Shown: positions 16,788 through 24,588 of the stretch, piece after piece
Position numbering within the stretch: position 1 is the first letter of the stretch
Layout of the letters: each line of letters starts with the position of its first letter
DNA from: Micromonospora luteifusca
GTDB lineage: Bacteria > Actinomycetota > Actinomycetes > Mycobacteriales > Micromonosporaceae
Length of the DNA stretch: 64,000 bases
NCBI RefSeq assembly: GCF_016907275.1
Contig: NZ_JAFBBP010000001.1
Location: 3,276,001-3,340,000 of the forward strand
Direction: 5' to 3'
Position numbers and translations under genes: made by a program
The notes under the pieces: generated by a model
What the model saw: only the letters and a program-made list of their open reading frames with translations
Databases searched by the model: none
Told to the model about the DNA's origin: nothing

Positions 16788-17207
16788 GATCAGCAGGTCG
16801 ATCTCATCGCGGCGGCGATAGAACTCGATGCTGGGACGCGTCGAATCGTGGTCGGCGACCTGCTTCAGCTCCGCGTACCGGGTGGGGATGTGCGCGTAGA
16901 TCTCCGGCGGCTCACCATGAACTGTCGTCGACAGGTAGTGGCCGCCGGGGATCGACCCGGACTCAAGCCCGCTCAACGCGGCATCGTCGTCGTCCTGGGC
17001 CTGCACGCAGACCCGGTACGCCCCATCGGGCGGGCCGAACACCCCGAAGAACTTCCGCCCATGAAGTGACCCGACGATTTTCTCCAGGCGATCCCACGCC
17101 TCGGTGATCGCGTCCTGCTCGTCGGCCGTCGAGATGAACATGACGGGTGTTTCCTGGCGCTCGACGCGCCGGGTGATCGGATCGGGTGCTGGCATCGACG
17201 CATTCAT
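16770..17207 (-). CDS. GyrI-like/AraC effector-binding domain protein
   Basis: A 145-residue stand-alone effector-binding domain (SOUL/GyrI-like fold): TPVMFISTADEQDAITEAWDRL, then HGRKFFGVFGPPDGAYRVCVQA, GGHYLSTTVHG with IPTRYAEL, and the family-closing IEFYRRRDEIDLLIPV. Such domains bind small hydrophobic or cationic molecules and may be hydrolases or accessory sensors. ATG 17207 (MNASMPAPDP) is chosen since codons further upstream look non-native. It precedes no HTH domain in the same polypeptide. The neighbouring regulator at 17239 reads in the same direction, 31 bases upstream. Confidence 0.75.
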   Translation of the reverse strand: MNASMPAPDPITRRVERQETPVMFISTADEQDAITEAWDRLEKIVGSLHGRKFFGVFGPPDGAYRVCVQAQDDDDAALSGLESGSIPGGHYLSTTVHGEPPEIYAHIPTRYAELKQVADHDSTRPSIEFYRRRDEIDLLIPVNAR

Positions 17208-17238
17208 GACCGGCAACCTACGTCGCCCGTGCGACAGG

Positions 17239-17625
17239 TCACTGCTCGTGCCCGCCTGGCCGCGAAGCACTGCCCAACTGTTGGTGGCGTTGGAGGAGTT
17301 GCCGCAGCGCGTTGATCTCGGCAGTCAACGCGGTCTGCCCTTGCTGGGTGATCCTGATCCAGGTCTTGGGCCTGCGGCCGTGGTAGCCCCTCTCGACCTG
17401 GATCAGGTCGGCCTCCTCCAGCACGGCGAGGTGTCGGGAGAGGTTGCCGGCGGTGAGTTCGAGCGCGTCGCGCAGGTAGGCGACCTCCACCCGCTCGGCC
17501 TCCGCGGCGATGGTGAGGATGCCGAGCCGGTTGCGCTGGTGGACGGTGTCGCTGAGCCCGTTCGTCGGGTGTCCGCCGTTGGCAGGGCCGGTGGCTGCTT
17601 CGTTGGCGCCATCGGCACTGCTCAT
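17239..17625 (-). CDS. winged-helix transcriptional regulator
   Basis: The 128-residue protein carries one ArsR/MarR-like winged helix (about 28-110): RLGILTIAAEAERVEVAYLRDALELTAGNLSRHLAVLEEADLIQVERGY, then a wing RRPKTWIRITQQG and a dimerisation helix LRQLLQRH. No metal-binding Cys pair is present, so a small-molecule or protein signal is likelier. The ATG overlaps the stop of the membrane protein gene (ATGA), so the regulator is made from the same message. A TTTGC-ATC-GCAAA palindrome before the operon may be its site. Confidence 0.85.
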   Translation of the reverse strand: MSSADGANEAATGPANGGHPTNGLSDTVHQRNRLGILTIAAEAERVEVAYLRDALELTAGNLSRHLAVLEEADLIQVERGYHGRRPKTWIRITQQGQTALTAEINALRQLLQRHQQLGSASRPGGHEQ

Positions 17626-18377
17626 GACGGCTTCCTGTTCGTGGCGACGAGGGCGATGGTGCCGCCGACCAGCAGGATCGGTGCCGGCAGCAGGGCCGCC
17701 AGCATGAAGCTGAAGCGGCTCAGGTCCCCCGGTTCGAAGTCCGTGGTCTGGAAGTAGATGTTCACGAAAACGAGCGCGGCGGTGTAGCACACGGCCACGG
17801 CCGCGAGGCCGCGACTGCGTTCCAGGCGGGCGAGGACCAGCAGACCCACCGCGATGACCAGGTGCGGCAACATGCCGCGACTGGAGATGCCCAACAGCGG
17901 TGTGGTCGCCCAACTGGTCCCGTTCGAGATCACCGTCGCCGTGTTGAGCAACAGGAACCGCAGCGCGATCGGCAGCACGATTCCGATCAGGGTGCCCGCG
18001 ATGCCGGCGATGACGTACGCCCGGGTCGGGGTCTGCACACCCACCCGCGCGCCGTACCACCGATACCACCAGAGGCTGAGCAGGTAGCCGCCGAGAAGCG
18101 CCACCAGCCAGTACCAGCCGAGGGCCGCCGAGCGTTCGAGGAAGTCCCCGCCGAGGCCGGTCAGTGCGGGGTTGTCCTGCGTGGTGCGCAGGGCGGGCGA
18201 TTCGACCGACTCGACGTAGAGGGGCGCGGCCGCCGCTGTCAGGAGACCGAACAGCAGGAGCGGCAGCCAGTAGGCGTTTCGGGCGACCCGGGTGCGTCGC
18301 CGGAGCGCGGCCACCGACGCCAGGAGCTCTCCGGGCGTGTGCTCGCTGCTCGGCGCGGTGCTCGGTTGTTCCGACAC
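17622..18377 (-). CDS. multi-pass membrane protein coupled to winged-helix regulator
   Basis: Family not recognised. A GTG at 18377, six bases after GGAGGG, gives 251 residues with about six hydrophobic helices (NAYWLPLLLFGLLTAAAAPLY, GWYWLVALLGGYLLSLWWY, YVIAGIAGTLIGIVLPIAL, LVIAVGLLVLARL, GLAAVAVCYTAALVFVNIY and ALLPAPILLVGGTIALVA). The region upstream of the GTG is out of character. It resembles integral membrane partners that pair with PadR/MarR-like regulators in actinobacteria. Translation is coupled to the regulator downstream, suggesting stoichiometric expression. Confidence 0.75.
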   Translation of the reverse strand: MSEQPSTAPSSEHTPGELLASVAALRRRTRVARNAYWLPLLLFGLLTAAAAPLYVESVESPALRTTQDNPALTGLGGDFLERSAALGWYWLVALLGGYLLSLWWYRWYGARVGVQTPTRAYVIAGIAGTLIGIVLPIALRFLLLNTATVISNGTSWATTPLLGISSRGMLPHLVIAVGLLVLARLERSRGLAAVAVCYTAALVFVNIYFQTTDFEPGDLSRFSFMLAALLPAPILLVGGTIALVATNRKPS

Positions 18378-18413
18378 GATGCCCTCCAGTATTGATGCTG
18401 CGCTACCAATAGG

Positions 18414-18426
18414 TTTGCATCGCAAA
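18414..18426. promoter_or_regulatory. palindrome upstream of membrane protein/regulator operon
   Basis: TTTGC-ATC-GCAAA lies 37 bases before the GTG of the leftward operon, in a locally AT-rich patch. It is a candidate autoregulatory operator for the winged-helix protein at 17239. Confidence 0.4.
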
Positions 18427-18531
18427 TCAATCTGCGCAAGGGATTCGGTGAAACGATGAGGTCCGCAGGATCGATCGTGGTGGTTCCTGCGGGGCCTCGG
18501 CACCGGCTAAGGTCCGGCCTGGAGGTGGTCC

Positions 18532-18897
18532 GTGTTCATCGAAGCCTTTCCCATCGTGACGACACCTGACCTGCCACGACTGATCGCGTTCTATCGGGGA
18601 GTGGTCGGCTTCGAGCTGACCTACCGGTTCCCCGAGGACGGCGACCCGGAGTTCGTCGCACTACGACTGGGCAACAGCGAGCTCGGCCTGGCCGCCGACC
18701 CGAAGGCCGGCGGCCCCGCTCTCGTCCACCGTTGGGAGTTGTGTGTCTACGCCGACGACTGCGACGCGGCCGTTGACACGCTGCGCTCGGGTGGCGCGAC
18801 GGTCACCGAGGAGCCGGTCGACCAGCCGTGGGGTGAGCGATCCGCGCGGGTGACCGACCCGGACGGCAACCGGTTGCTGGTGCTGTCCCGCCGGTAG
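18532..18897 (+). CDS. VOC (glyoxalase/bleomycin-resistance) family protein
   Basis: A 121-residue single VOC module with two beta-alpha-beta-beta-beta repeats: FPIVTTPDLPRLIAFYRGVVGFEL first, then CVYADDCDAAVDTLRSGGATVTEEPVDQPWGERSARVTDPDGNRLLVL. Metal ligands expected in VOC enzymes are only partly evident (Glu in the first repeat region, Glu in PWGERSA). It may be a binding protein or a dioxygenase/isomerase-like enzyme; substrate unknown. GTG start at 18532 after GGAGG. It converges on the DHFR-like gene at 18923 with 25 bases between. Confidence 0.85.
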   Translation: MFIEAFPIVTTPDLPRLIAFYRGVVGFELTYRFPEDGDPEFVALRLGNSELGLAADPKAGGPALVHRWELCVYADDCDAAVDTLRSGGATVTEEPVDQPWGERSARVTDPDGNRLLVLSRR

Positions 18898-18922
18898 ACG
18901 TCCGTGCCGGCGCGGGGTGCGG

Positions 18923-19567
18923 TCACCGTCTCCAGAACAGGAGGTGGGTGACTCCGCTGGGGCTGGACACCGACTCGAGGTGGAAGCGGTCGAGCAGGTC
19001 GGTGGGGCTGTCCCACAAGCGCTCGCCCCGCTCGAGGTCGACGGGCGCGACGGCGATGTGCATCGTGTCGACCAGGTCGGCCTCGATGAACTCGCGGATG
19101 GTCGCCACCCCACCACCGAGGCGTACGTCCCGACCGGCGGCTGCCTGCTTCGCCCGGGCCAGCGCCTCGGCCGGGGTGGCGTCGAGAAAGTGGAACGTGG
19201 TGTCGGCCAGGGTGAACGACGGCCGTTCGTGGTGGGTGAGCACGAAGACCGGCGTGTGGAACGGCGGGTTGTCCCCCCACCATCCCTTCCACTCGTGATC
19301 CTCCCAGGGACCACGCTGGGGGCCGAACTTGTTCCGACCCATGATCTCCGCGCCGATGTTGTACTCGGCGTCGCGGGTCAGGTAGTCGTCCAGGCCGCGA
19401 GTGCCGCCCCGCTCGGTGCGATAGACGAAGCTGGCGGTGGCGGCACGCCAGGAGAACAGCGGGGTGGGGTCCGCGTGGCCGAAGGGCCGTTCCAGGCTCT
19501 GCCCCTCTCCGGTGCCGAACCCGTCGCGCGAAACGTTGAAGCACTGCACCCGCAACAGCTGCGGCAT
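18923..19567 (-). CDS. dihydrofolate reductase/RibD C-terminal family protein (copy 1)
   Basis: A 214-residue RibD_C/DHFR-fold reductase: FNVSRDGFGTGEGQ at the start, EIMGRNKFGPQRGPW (substrate/NADPH loop), PVFVLTHHERPSF, LGGGVATIREFIEADLVDTMHIAVAPV and a final strand. Members are NADPH-dependent reductases of mostly unknown substrate. It is followed within 33 bases upstream by a second family member at 19600 in the same direction; the two share the architecture but differ in detail (KFG versus RMADGG loop), so they look like an old tandem duplication. Confidence 0.85.
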   Translation of the reverse strand: MPQLLRVQCFNVSRDGFGTGEGQSLERPFGHADPTPLFSWRAATASFVYRTERGGTRGLDDYLTRDAEYNIGAEIMGRNKFGPQRGPWEDHEWKGWWGDNPPFHTPVFVLTHHERPSFTLADTTFHFLDATPAEALARAKQAAAGRDVRLGGGVATIREFIEADLVDTMHIAVAPVDLERGERLWDSPTDLLDRFHLESVSSPSGVTHLLFWRR

Positions 19568-19599
19568 GGTGTCGCCCCTTTCCTTCGATGGGCCGTGAG

Positions 19600-20304
19600 T
19601 CAGTTCCTGGTCACCGTCGGGCCGCCGCCACGGCCCCGGTCGTCGAGCACGAGCGGCGCGCGACCGCCGACCTCGTACCGGATGTGGGTGACCTGCGGTG
19701 TGTGGAGGACGCGGGTCGGCGTCAGCTCGATCGCCTCCTTGTCGCCGAGGTCGAGGTCCGCGTCGAGCAGCCGGAGCCCGGTGCCGAGCACGACCGGTAC
19801 GACGTGCAGCTCCAGCTCGTCGAGCAGACCGGCCTTGAGCACCTGACGCACCAGGCTGCCGCCTCCGGCCACGGCGACGTTCTTGCCGCCGGCCGCGGCG
19901 CGCGCCTGCTCGACGGCGCTGGCCACGCCATCGGTGACGTAGGTGAAGCTGGTTCCTCCTCCCCGCAGCAGACGCTGGCGGGGTCGGTGGGTGACGACGA
20001 AGACCGGCGCGCGGAACGGCGGCTCCTCGCCCCAGGGCACCTCACCCCCGTCGGCCATCCGGCGCCCCATCACGTACGCGCCAGCCGCGGCGAACGTTTC
20101 GGCGATCACGTCGGAGTTGGTGTCCTGCTCCCCGCCGGTGAAGCCCTGTCGCTCGCGCCAGGCCATCGCTTCGGTCGCCCAGCGGGTGACTCGGAAGAAG
20201 CCGGCGCTCTCGGCCGAGTCCATCCAGTCGCCGTCGCCGTCGAACTGCGGGCCGGCGTAGAACCCGTCGACCGAAACCGACATCTGCGCGGTCACCTTGG
20301 TCAT
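19600..20304 (-). CDS. dihydrofolate reductase/RibD C-terminal family protein (copy 2)
   Basis: A 234-residue paralogue of the neighbour. The conserved start MTKVTAQMSVSVDGFYAGP sets the ATG at 20304, after AGAGGA. It has AYVMGRRMADGGEVPWGEEPPF, PVFVVTHRPRQRL, AVAGGGSLVRQVLKAGLLDELELHVVPVVLGTG, all family hallmarks of the NADPH-binding and active-site loops. It is probably cotranscribed with the copy at 18923 (32 bases apart). A perfect CRP-type palindrome lies 91 bases upstream at 20395, hinting at cAMP-linked control. Confidence 0.87.
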   Translation of the reverse strand: MTKVTAQMSVSVDGFYAGPQFDGDGDWMDSAESAGFFRVTRWATEAMAWRERQGFTGGEQDTNSDVIAETFAAAGAYVMGRRMADGGEVPWGEEPPFRAPVFVVTHRPRQRLLRGGGTSFTYVTDGVASAVEQARAAAGGKNVAVAGGGSLVRQVLKAGLLDELELHVVPVVLGTGLRLLDADLDLGDKEAIELTPTRVLHTPQVTHIRYEVGGRAPLVLDDRGRGGGPTVTRN

Positions 20305-20394
20305 CTCGCGTTTTTCCTCTCCTCGGGCGGCACCCACCGGATGCCTGCTCATGGAGGAGTCGGACCTGAACGCGATGGCCCTACCGGGGTTCAA

Positions 20395-20410
20395 TGTGAT
20401 GCGCATCACA
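20395..20410. promoter_or_regulatory. CRP/FNR-type binding site
   Basis: TGTGA-TGCGCA-TCACA is a perfect 16-bp palindrome and fits the CRP consensus TGTGA-N6-TCACA used also by mycobacterial CRP. It sits 91 bases upstream of the leftward DHFR-like gene pair. Confidence 0.6.
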
Positions 20411-20470
20411 CGTTGGCAGGACCGGCGACGGGGTCGGCCAGCACTTCCGCCTACCCGAAGGTGAGCCCAG

Positions 20471-20665
20471 CTACTGCGTACGGTCGAGGATCGCCGCTTC
20501 GATCCGCAGACCGATGCCGGTCAGGATGAGGAAGGCGGCGAGGATCTGCGGCCTGAACCCGTCGTAATCGGACGAATTGGTGAGCAGGCAGGTCATGAAG
20601 CCGGCCACCAGCGAGATGGTGCCAAAGGCTCGTACCGTGGCGGCTCGCCCCGTAGGTAGGTCCAC
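20471..20665 (-). CDS. small two-helix membrane protein
   Basis: A 64-residue hypothetical protein with two hydrophobic segments (FGTISLVAGFMTCLLT, about 14-29, and ILAAFLILTGIGLRIEAAIL, about 41-60) separated by a short polar loop (NSSDYDGFRP). Composition and length are convincing for a real small membrane protein, but no family is assigned. It is divergent from the F420-type oxidoreductase at 20722 with a 56-base spacer. Confidence 0.5.
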   Translation of the reverse strand: MDLPTGRAATVRAFGTISLVAGFMTCLLTNSSDYDGFRPQILAAFLILTGIGLRIEAAILDRTQ

Positions 20666-20721
20666 AGCGGAACGGTAGCTAAAGCCAGGGGTCGGTGGTG
20701 CCCCCGGCTAGGCTGGCGATC

Positions 20722-21603
20722 ATGCGGATTGGCATCGTGATCCTGCCGGACCAGCGTTGGGCGGAGTCGCAGCGGCGCTGGCGGCAGGTCGACGAGTGGG
20801 GCTTCGACCATGCCTGGACCTACGACCACCTGGGCTGGCGGGATCTGGTCGACGGCCCCTGGTTCGACTCGATGACCACGCTGACCGCCGCCGCCACGGT
20901 GACGTCCCGGATCCGGTTGGGCACCCTCGTCGCGTCGCCGAACTTCCGGCACCCGGCGGCGTTCGCCCGACAGATCACCACGGTGGACGACGTCTCGGAC
21001 GGTCGTCTGCTGCTCGGCCTGGGCGCGGGCGGCATCGGGTTCGACTCGGCCGTGCTGGGCGGTGAGACGCTCCCGCCGCGTCAGCGGGTCGACCGGTTCG
21101 CCGAGTTCACCGAGTTGCTGGATCTGATCCTGCGGGAGGACGGCACCACCTGGCGCGGTGACTGGTTCACCGCGGTGGACGCCCGCAACAACCCCGGCTG
21201 CGTGCAGCAGCCGCGGGTGCCGTTCGTGGTGGCCGCCAACGGGCCACGGTCGATGCGGCTGGTGGCCCGCTTCGGTCAGGGATGGGTGACCACCGGCACC
21301 GGTGACGACAATGACCTGGCGAGCTGGTGGGACAGCGTGTCGACGCTGTCCGCGCGGATGGACCGGACGCTGGACGAGGCCGGCCGCGACCCGGCCACTC
21401 TGGACCGTTACCTCTCGCTGGACGCGGCGCCGGTGTTCTCGCTCAGCAGCGCGCAGTTCTTCGCCGATCAGGTCGCCCGGGCCGCCGACCTCGGCTTCAC
21501 CGACGTGGTGACGCACTGGCCGCGCGCCAGCAGCTGGTACGCCGGCGACGAGGCCGTCCTGGTGGACGTGGCGACCCGGTTGCTGCCGGAGCTCCGCGGC
21601 TGA
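20722..21603 (+). CDS. LLM-class (luciferase-like, probably F420-dependent) oxidoreductase
   Basis: The 293-residue TIM-barrel protein starts MRIGIVILPDQRWAESQRRW, followed by WGFDHAWTYDHLGWRD, RIRLGTLVASPNFRHPAAFA, TVDDVSDGRLLLGLGAGG and PFVVAANGPRSMRLVARFGQGWVT, all conserved in luciferase-like monooxygenases and F420-dependent reductases. The IRLGTLVxxxxxRHPxxxA loop is typical of the F420 group, but FMN cannot be excluded. A TAGGCT -10 hexamer lies just before the ATG, suggesting a near-leaderless transcript. Substrate unknown. Confidence 0.88.
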   Translation: MRIGIVILPDQRWAESQRRWRQVDEWGFDHAWTYDHLGWRDLVDGPWFDSMTTLTAAATVTSRIRLGTLVASPNFRHPAAFARQITTVDDVSDGRLLLGLGAGGIGFDSAVLGGETLPPRQRVDRFAEFTELLDLILREDGTTWRGDWFTAVDARNNPGCVQQPRVPFVVAANGPRSMRLVARFGQGWVTTGTGDDNDLASWWDSVSTLSARMDRTLDEAGRDPATLDRYLSLDAAPVFSLSSAQFFADQVARAADLGFTDVVTHWPRASSWYAGDEAVLVDVATRLLPELRG

Positions 21604-21634
21604 ACCGGCACCGCGGCCCAGCCGGCCAATCGGA

Positions 21635-22066
21635 TCAGGTGCCGAGGTCGCCGCTGGCCACGCCGCCCTCGCCGGCGGAGACCAGCCGCAGGCGGAGGCA
21701 GACGATCGGGGTGTCGCCGTCGACCGGGGTGCCGAGCCGCGCCCAGTAGGCCGAGTGCCCGGCCCGCCACTCCTCGATCGAGCGGTCACCCTCTCCCTCG
21801 GCGCGGGCGAAGTCCCACGGCACGTCGGCGAAGCGGACGATCTCGACTCCGGTGATCTCCACGACGCCGGCCAGGGCGTTGTCGTCGTCGACCAGGGCCA
21901 GCCGTTCGCCGACGTGCTCCAACTCCTCGCCCTCTTCCGCGTACTCGGCGAGCCGCCCGGCCGTCGCGGTCTTCACACCGGCGAGCACCAGGGTGTTGAG
22001 GGTTTCCCGTAGCTCGCCGGGGGTGCCGAGGGCGAGGGCGCGCAGTTCACCGATCCGAGGCCACAT
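21635..22066 (-). CDS. ASCH domain protein
   Basis: A 143-residue PUA-like ASCH protein: WPRIGELRALALGTPGELRETLNTLVLAGVKTATAGRL carries the signature GxKTAT (about 30-36), followed by EHVGERLALVDDDNALAGVVEITGVEI, VPWDFARAEGEGDRSIEEWRAGH and CLRLRLV. ASCH proteins bind RNA or modified nucleosides; some E. coli relatives are amidohydrolases acting on N4-acetylcytidine. The ATG at 22066 is the first native-looking start. It lies just after the gene at 22124 in the same direction. Confidence 0.85.
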   Translation of the reverse strand: MWPRIGELRALALGTPGELRETLNTLVLAGVKTATAGRLAEYAEEGEELEHVGERLALVDDDNALAGVVEITGVEIVRFADVPWDFARAEGEGDRSIEEWRAGHSAYWARLGTPVDGDTPIVCLRLRLVSAGEGGVASGDLGT

Positions 22067-22123
22067 CCTGCCGAGGCTAGGCCAGGGCGGCCCACGCCGC
22101 CGCTGCAATACGCCGGGCTCCGC

Positions 22124-23182
22124 TCAGATCAACTGCCCGGCGTAGCCGGCGGCGGTGAGTAGTCGGTCGTCGCCGGTGGCCGCGTGCGCGTCGAGCACCG
22201 CGTCGGCGAGCTTGACCACGTGCTCGTCGCCGTGCCGGGCCGCGCGGGCGAAGACCTCCGCCGGGGGCGCGGCGGTCACGGTCGGTGGCGCGAGGCCGTC
22301 GGCCGGGGCGTACACCGAGGTCATGGCCGCCGTCGCGGCCCAGGCCGCGGCGAGGCTCGGCGCCCACAGCGCCTTGTCGAGCGCCGGCAGGGTACGCAGC
22401 ACTGCGGTCGGCGCGGTGACCGCGTGCACCAGCATGACCGGCGCGACGTGCCCGAAGCGCAGGTAGTCGAGCCCGGCCCGGTGCACCAGCGCGGTGAGCC
22501 CTCGCTCCGCCTCGGCCGGCGTGCGCGCGGGCCGCAACGCCGCGAGCGCCGGCTCCCATCGGGGTACGCCTGGAAGTCGGCCCAGTCGATCGCGGACGCC
22601 CCCGGTCTGTTCGTCGATCCGGGGCAGCCCGGCCAGTGCGGCGTCCACGTCGAGGTCACCGGCGCTCCGTCCACCCGACTCGCCTGCGGAGGTGCCGTGG
22701 AGCAGCCGGTCGACGCCGGGGACCGGCTGCCAGCGGGCCGCCCAGTAGCCGAGGGCCTGGCCCAGCTCGGTGCGCCGCTGACGGTTCACGTCGTCGGAGT
22801 CGAGTGCGCGTACGGCGTGCCCGACTCGAATCACCCCGTGGGTGGCGCCGGCGGCGATGCCCGGCAGCAGCCGGGGCCACCAGGTGCCGAGGACGTCGCG
22901 CCACGGGCGTTCGCGCAGTTGCCGGTCGAAGTACGCCAACCAGTCGCCGGCCCGCTTCGCATCGCCGAGCGCCGCCCGCCAGTCGTCGATCGGGTGCAGC
23001 CCTCGGGGTAACTCGTCGAGTCGGTCGAGGTAGCTGTCGAGCCAGCGGTGCACCTGCCGCTGGTGCCCGTGTCGGGCCAGCGCCTCGACGGCCATCGGCC
23101 CGTGGTTGGAGAGCCAGCCCTGGTATTCGGGGCCGGTGCGGTGCAGTCGCTCGTACGCCTCGTCGAGGATGTCGTCACTCAT
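22124..23182 (-). CDS. questin oxidase family protein (DUF4243-like)
   Basis: A 352-residue, almost entirely helical protein. Family features are EAYERLHRTGPEYQGWLSNHGPMAVEALARHGH near the N-terminus, WLDSYLDRLDELPRG, WWPRLLPGIAAGATHGVIRVGHAVRAL (about 100-127) and YLRFGHVAPVMLVHAVTAP. These His-rich patches characterise the questin oxidase/AflY-like family of Baeyer-Villiger-type enzymes in fungi; bacterial members are uncharacterised. It is followed 57 bases downstream by the ASCH gene and preceded 33 bases upstream by a phosphoribosyltransferase, so the three may form one unit. Confidence 0.82.
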   Translation of the reverse strand: MSDDILDEAYERLHRTGPEYQGWLSNHGPMAVEALARHGHQRQVHRWLDSYLDRLDELPRGLHPIDDWRAALGDAKRAGDWLAYFDRQLRERPWRDVLGTWWPRLLPGIAAGATHGVIRVGHAVRALDSDDVNRQRRTELGQALGYWAARWQPVPGVDRLLHGTSAGESGGRSAGDLDVDAALAGLPRIDEQTGGVRDRLGRLPGVPRWEPALAALRPARTPAEAERGLTALVHRAGLDYLRFGHVAPVMLVHAVTAPTAVLRTLPALDKALWAPSLAAAWAATAAMTSVYAPADGLAPPTVTAAPPAEVFARAARHGDEHVVKLADAVLDAHAATGDDRLLTAAGYAGQLI

Positions 23183-23215
23183 GCGTCGATCGTCGAAGCT
23201 GAAGCATGGTTCAAG

Positions 23216-23767
23216 TCAACCCGGTAGATCCGCCGCGTTGATCAGGCCGGTGATCCGGAGGTCGGCCGCGACCTCGGGCGGGCAGTCGACGGCCACGACG
23301 GCGGTGCCCAGCACCTCGGCGCCCCGTGTGGCGCAGATCTCGTAGAGAGCGTGGAGTTGTGCGCCGGTGCGCACCCAGTCGTCCACGACCAGGACTCGGT
23401 CGCCGGGGCCTAGGTGCCGGTCCCGGACGGCCAGGTCGACCCGCCGGCCCCGGTAGTCCGGTGGGCTCTGCGCCCAGGTGAGCGCCCCGGCTGGCAGCCG
23501 ACCGTCGCCGGGTTTGTGGGCGGCCACGAAGCCGACCCCGAGGGCGGTGGCCGCCAACGGCCCGAGCAGCAGCCCGGTGACCGCCGGGGCGAGCACCACC
23601 GTTGGCCGGGCGGCCCGGTGCGGCGCCACCAGGGCCGGCCCCAGCTCGGCCAGCACGGTCGGGTCCCGCCACCAACCGGAGATGTCGCTGACCAGGTGAC
23701 TGGTGCCCGGACCGGGGTCGATCCACTGGAACAGGGCGGCCAGGCGTTCGGTCAGGTCAGCGGGCAT
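23216..23767 (-). CDS. phosphoribosyltransferase-family protein
   Basis: A 183-residue type I PRTase-fold protein. The PRPP-binding loop is RVLVVDDWVRTGAQLHAL (about 127-144), preceded by the flexible-loop region and VVLAPAVTGLLLGPLAATALGVGFVAAHKPG; it ends with VAVDCPPEVAADLRITGLI. It resembles adenine/xanthine PRTases but lacks a clear base-specific hood. The ATG at 23767 (MPADLTERLAAL) is chosen. It likely leads a short operon with the questin-oxidase-like and ASCH genes. The substrate base is not determined. Confidence 0.82.
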   Translation of the reverse strand: MPADLTERLAALFQWIDPGPGTSHLVSDISGWWRDPTVLAELGPALVAPHRAARPTVVLAPAVTGLLLGPLAATALGVGFVAAHKPGDGRLPAGALTWAQSPPDYRGRRVDLAVRDRHLGPGDRVLVVDDWVRTGAQLHALYEICATRGAEVLGTAVVAVDCPPEVAADLRITGLINAADLPG

Positions 23768-23955
23768 CCGCCCATCCTGCGGCACGGCGGGGTCGCGGGT
23801 CGGCACCTGGGCCGGCCGGCCCACCCCGGATCGGATGATCGGCTACACGTACCTGTGCAAATACGGGCATACCACAATGATCACGTTGACTTCGGAAGTG
23901 CTTCTCTCGTTACGGTCCGACCCGGTTTGTTCAGACGACGAAAGGACCCGGGCCG

Positions 23956-24588
23956 GTGGCAGCCAAGCACTCCCGTACCCGCATCTTCTCCTCCCCGGCG
24001 GGCATCGTGGCCACCGCGGCGGTCGGCGTCGCCCTCGCCGTCGGGGGTACGGTCGGTGCCGTGCAGCTGACCTCCGGCTCCGGCCAGTCGGGGCCGGTGA
24101 CCCTCGACCTCACCCCGACCACCGCCGCGAGCAGCCTCACCCCCAGCTCCCCGGCCGTCACCCCGAGCGTCAGCGCCTCGCCCAGCGTGACCGCCAGCCC
24201 GTCGGCGACCCGGTCGCAGCAGGCCGCCTCACGGGGCAAGGAGCGCACCGCGTCGCCGAAGCCGAAGCCGACCGTCAAGAAGACCACGGCTGCGGCGAAG
24301 GTGCTGGAGAGCGGTTCGTGCGGTGCCTCGTTCTACTCCGACGGGCAGCTCACCGCCAACGGTGAGTCGTTCAACCCGAACGCGCTGACAGCCGCGCACA
24401 AGACGCTGCCGTTCAACACCAAGGTCCGGGTGACCAACCCGGCCAACGGCAAGTCGGTCGTGGTGCGGATCAACGACCGCGGCCCGTTCATCGACGGCCG
24501 TTGCCTGGACCTCTCCCGGGCCGCGTTCGCCACCATCACCTCGGTCGACGTGGGCGCGCTCACTGTCCGCTACGAGGTCCTCGGCTGA
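23956..24588 (+). CDS. RlpA-like double-psi beta-barrel secreted protein
   Basis: A 210-residue exported protein: basic N-terminus and hydrophobic segment (about 12-36), a long Ser/Thr/Pro linker (40-110), and a C-terminal RlpA-like DPBB domain with [40 protein letters not shown] and [19 protein letters not shown]. In RlpA the Asp of NDRGPF and the His/Glu-type partner support lytic transglycosylase activity on denuded glycans; there is no SPOR domain here. The GTG start follows GAAAGGA. The downstream phosphatase frame is open across its 3' end. Confidence 0.88.
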   Translation: MAAKHSRTRIFSSPAGIVATAAVGVALAVGGTVGAVQLTSGSGQSGPVTLDLTPTTAASSLTPSSPAVTPSVSASPSVTASPSATRSQQAASRGKERTASPKPKPTVKKTTAAAKVLESGSCGASFYSDGQLTANGESFNPNALTAAHKTLPFNTKVRVTNPANGKSVVVRINDRGPFIDGRCLDLSRAAFATITSVDVGALTVRYEVLG

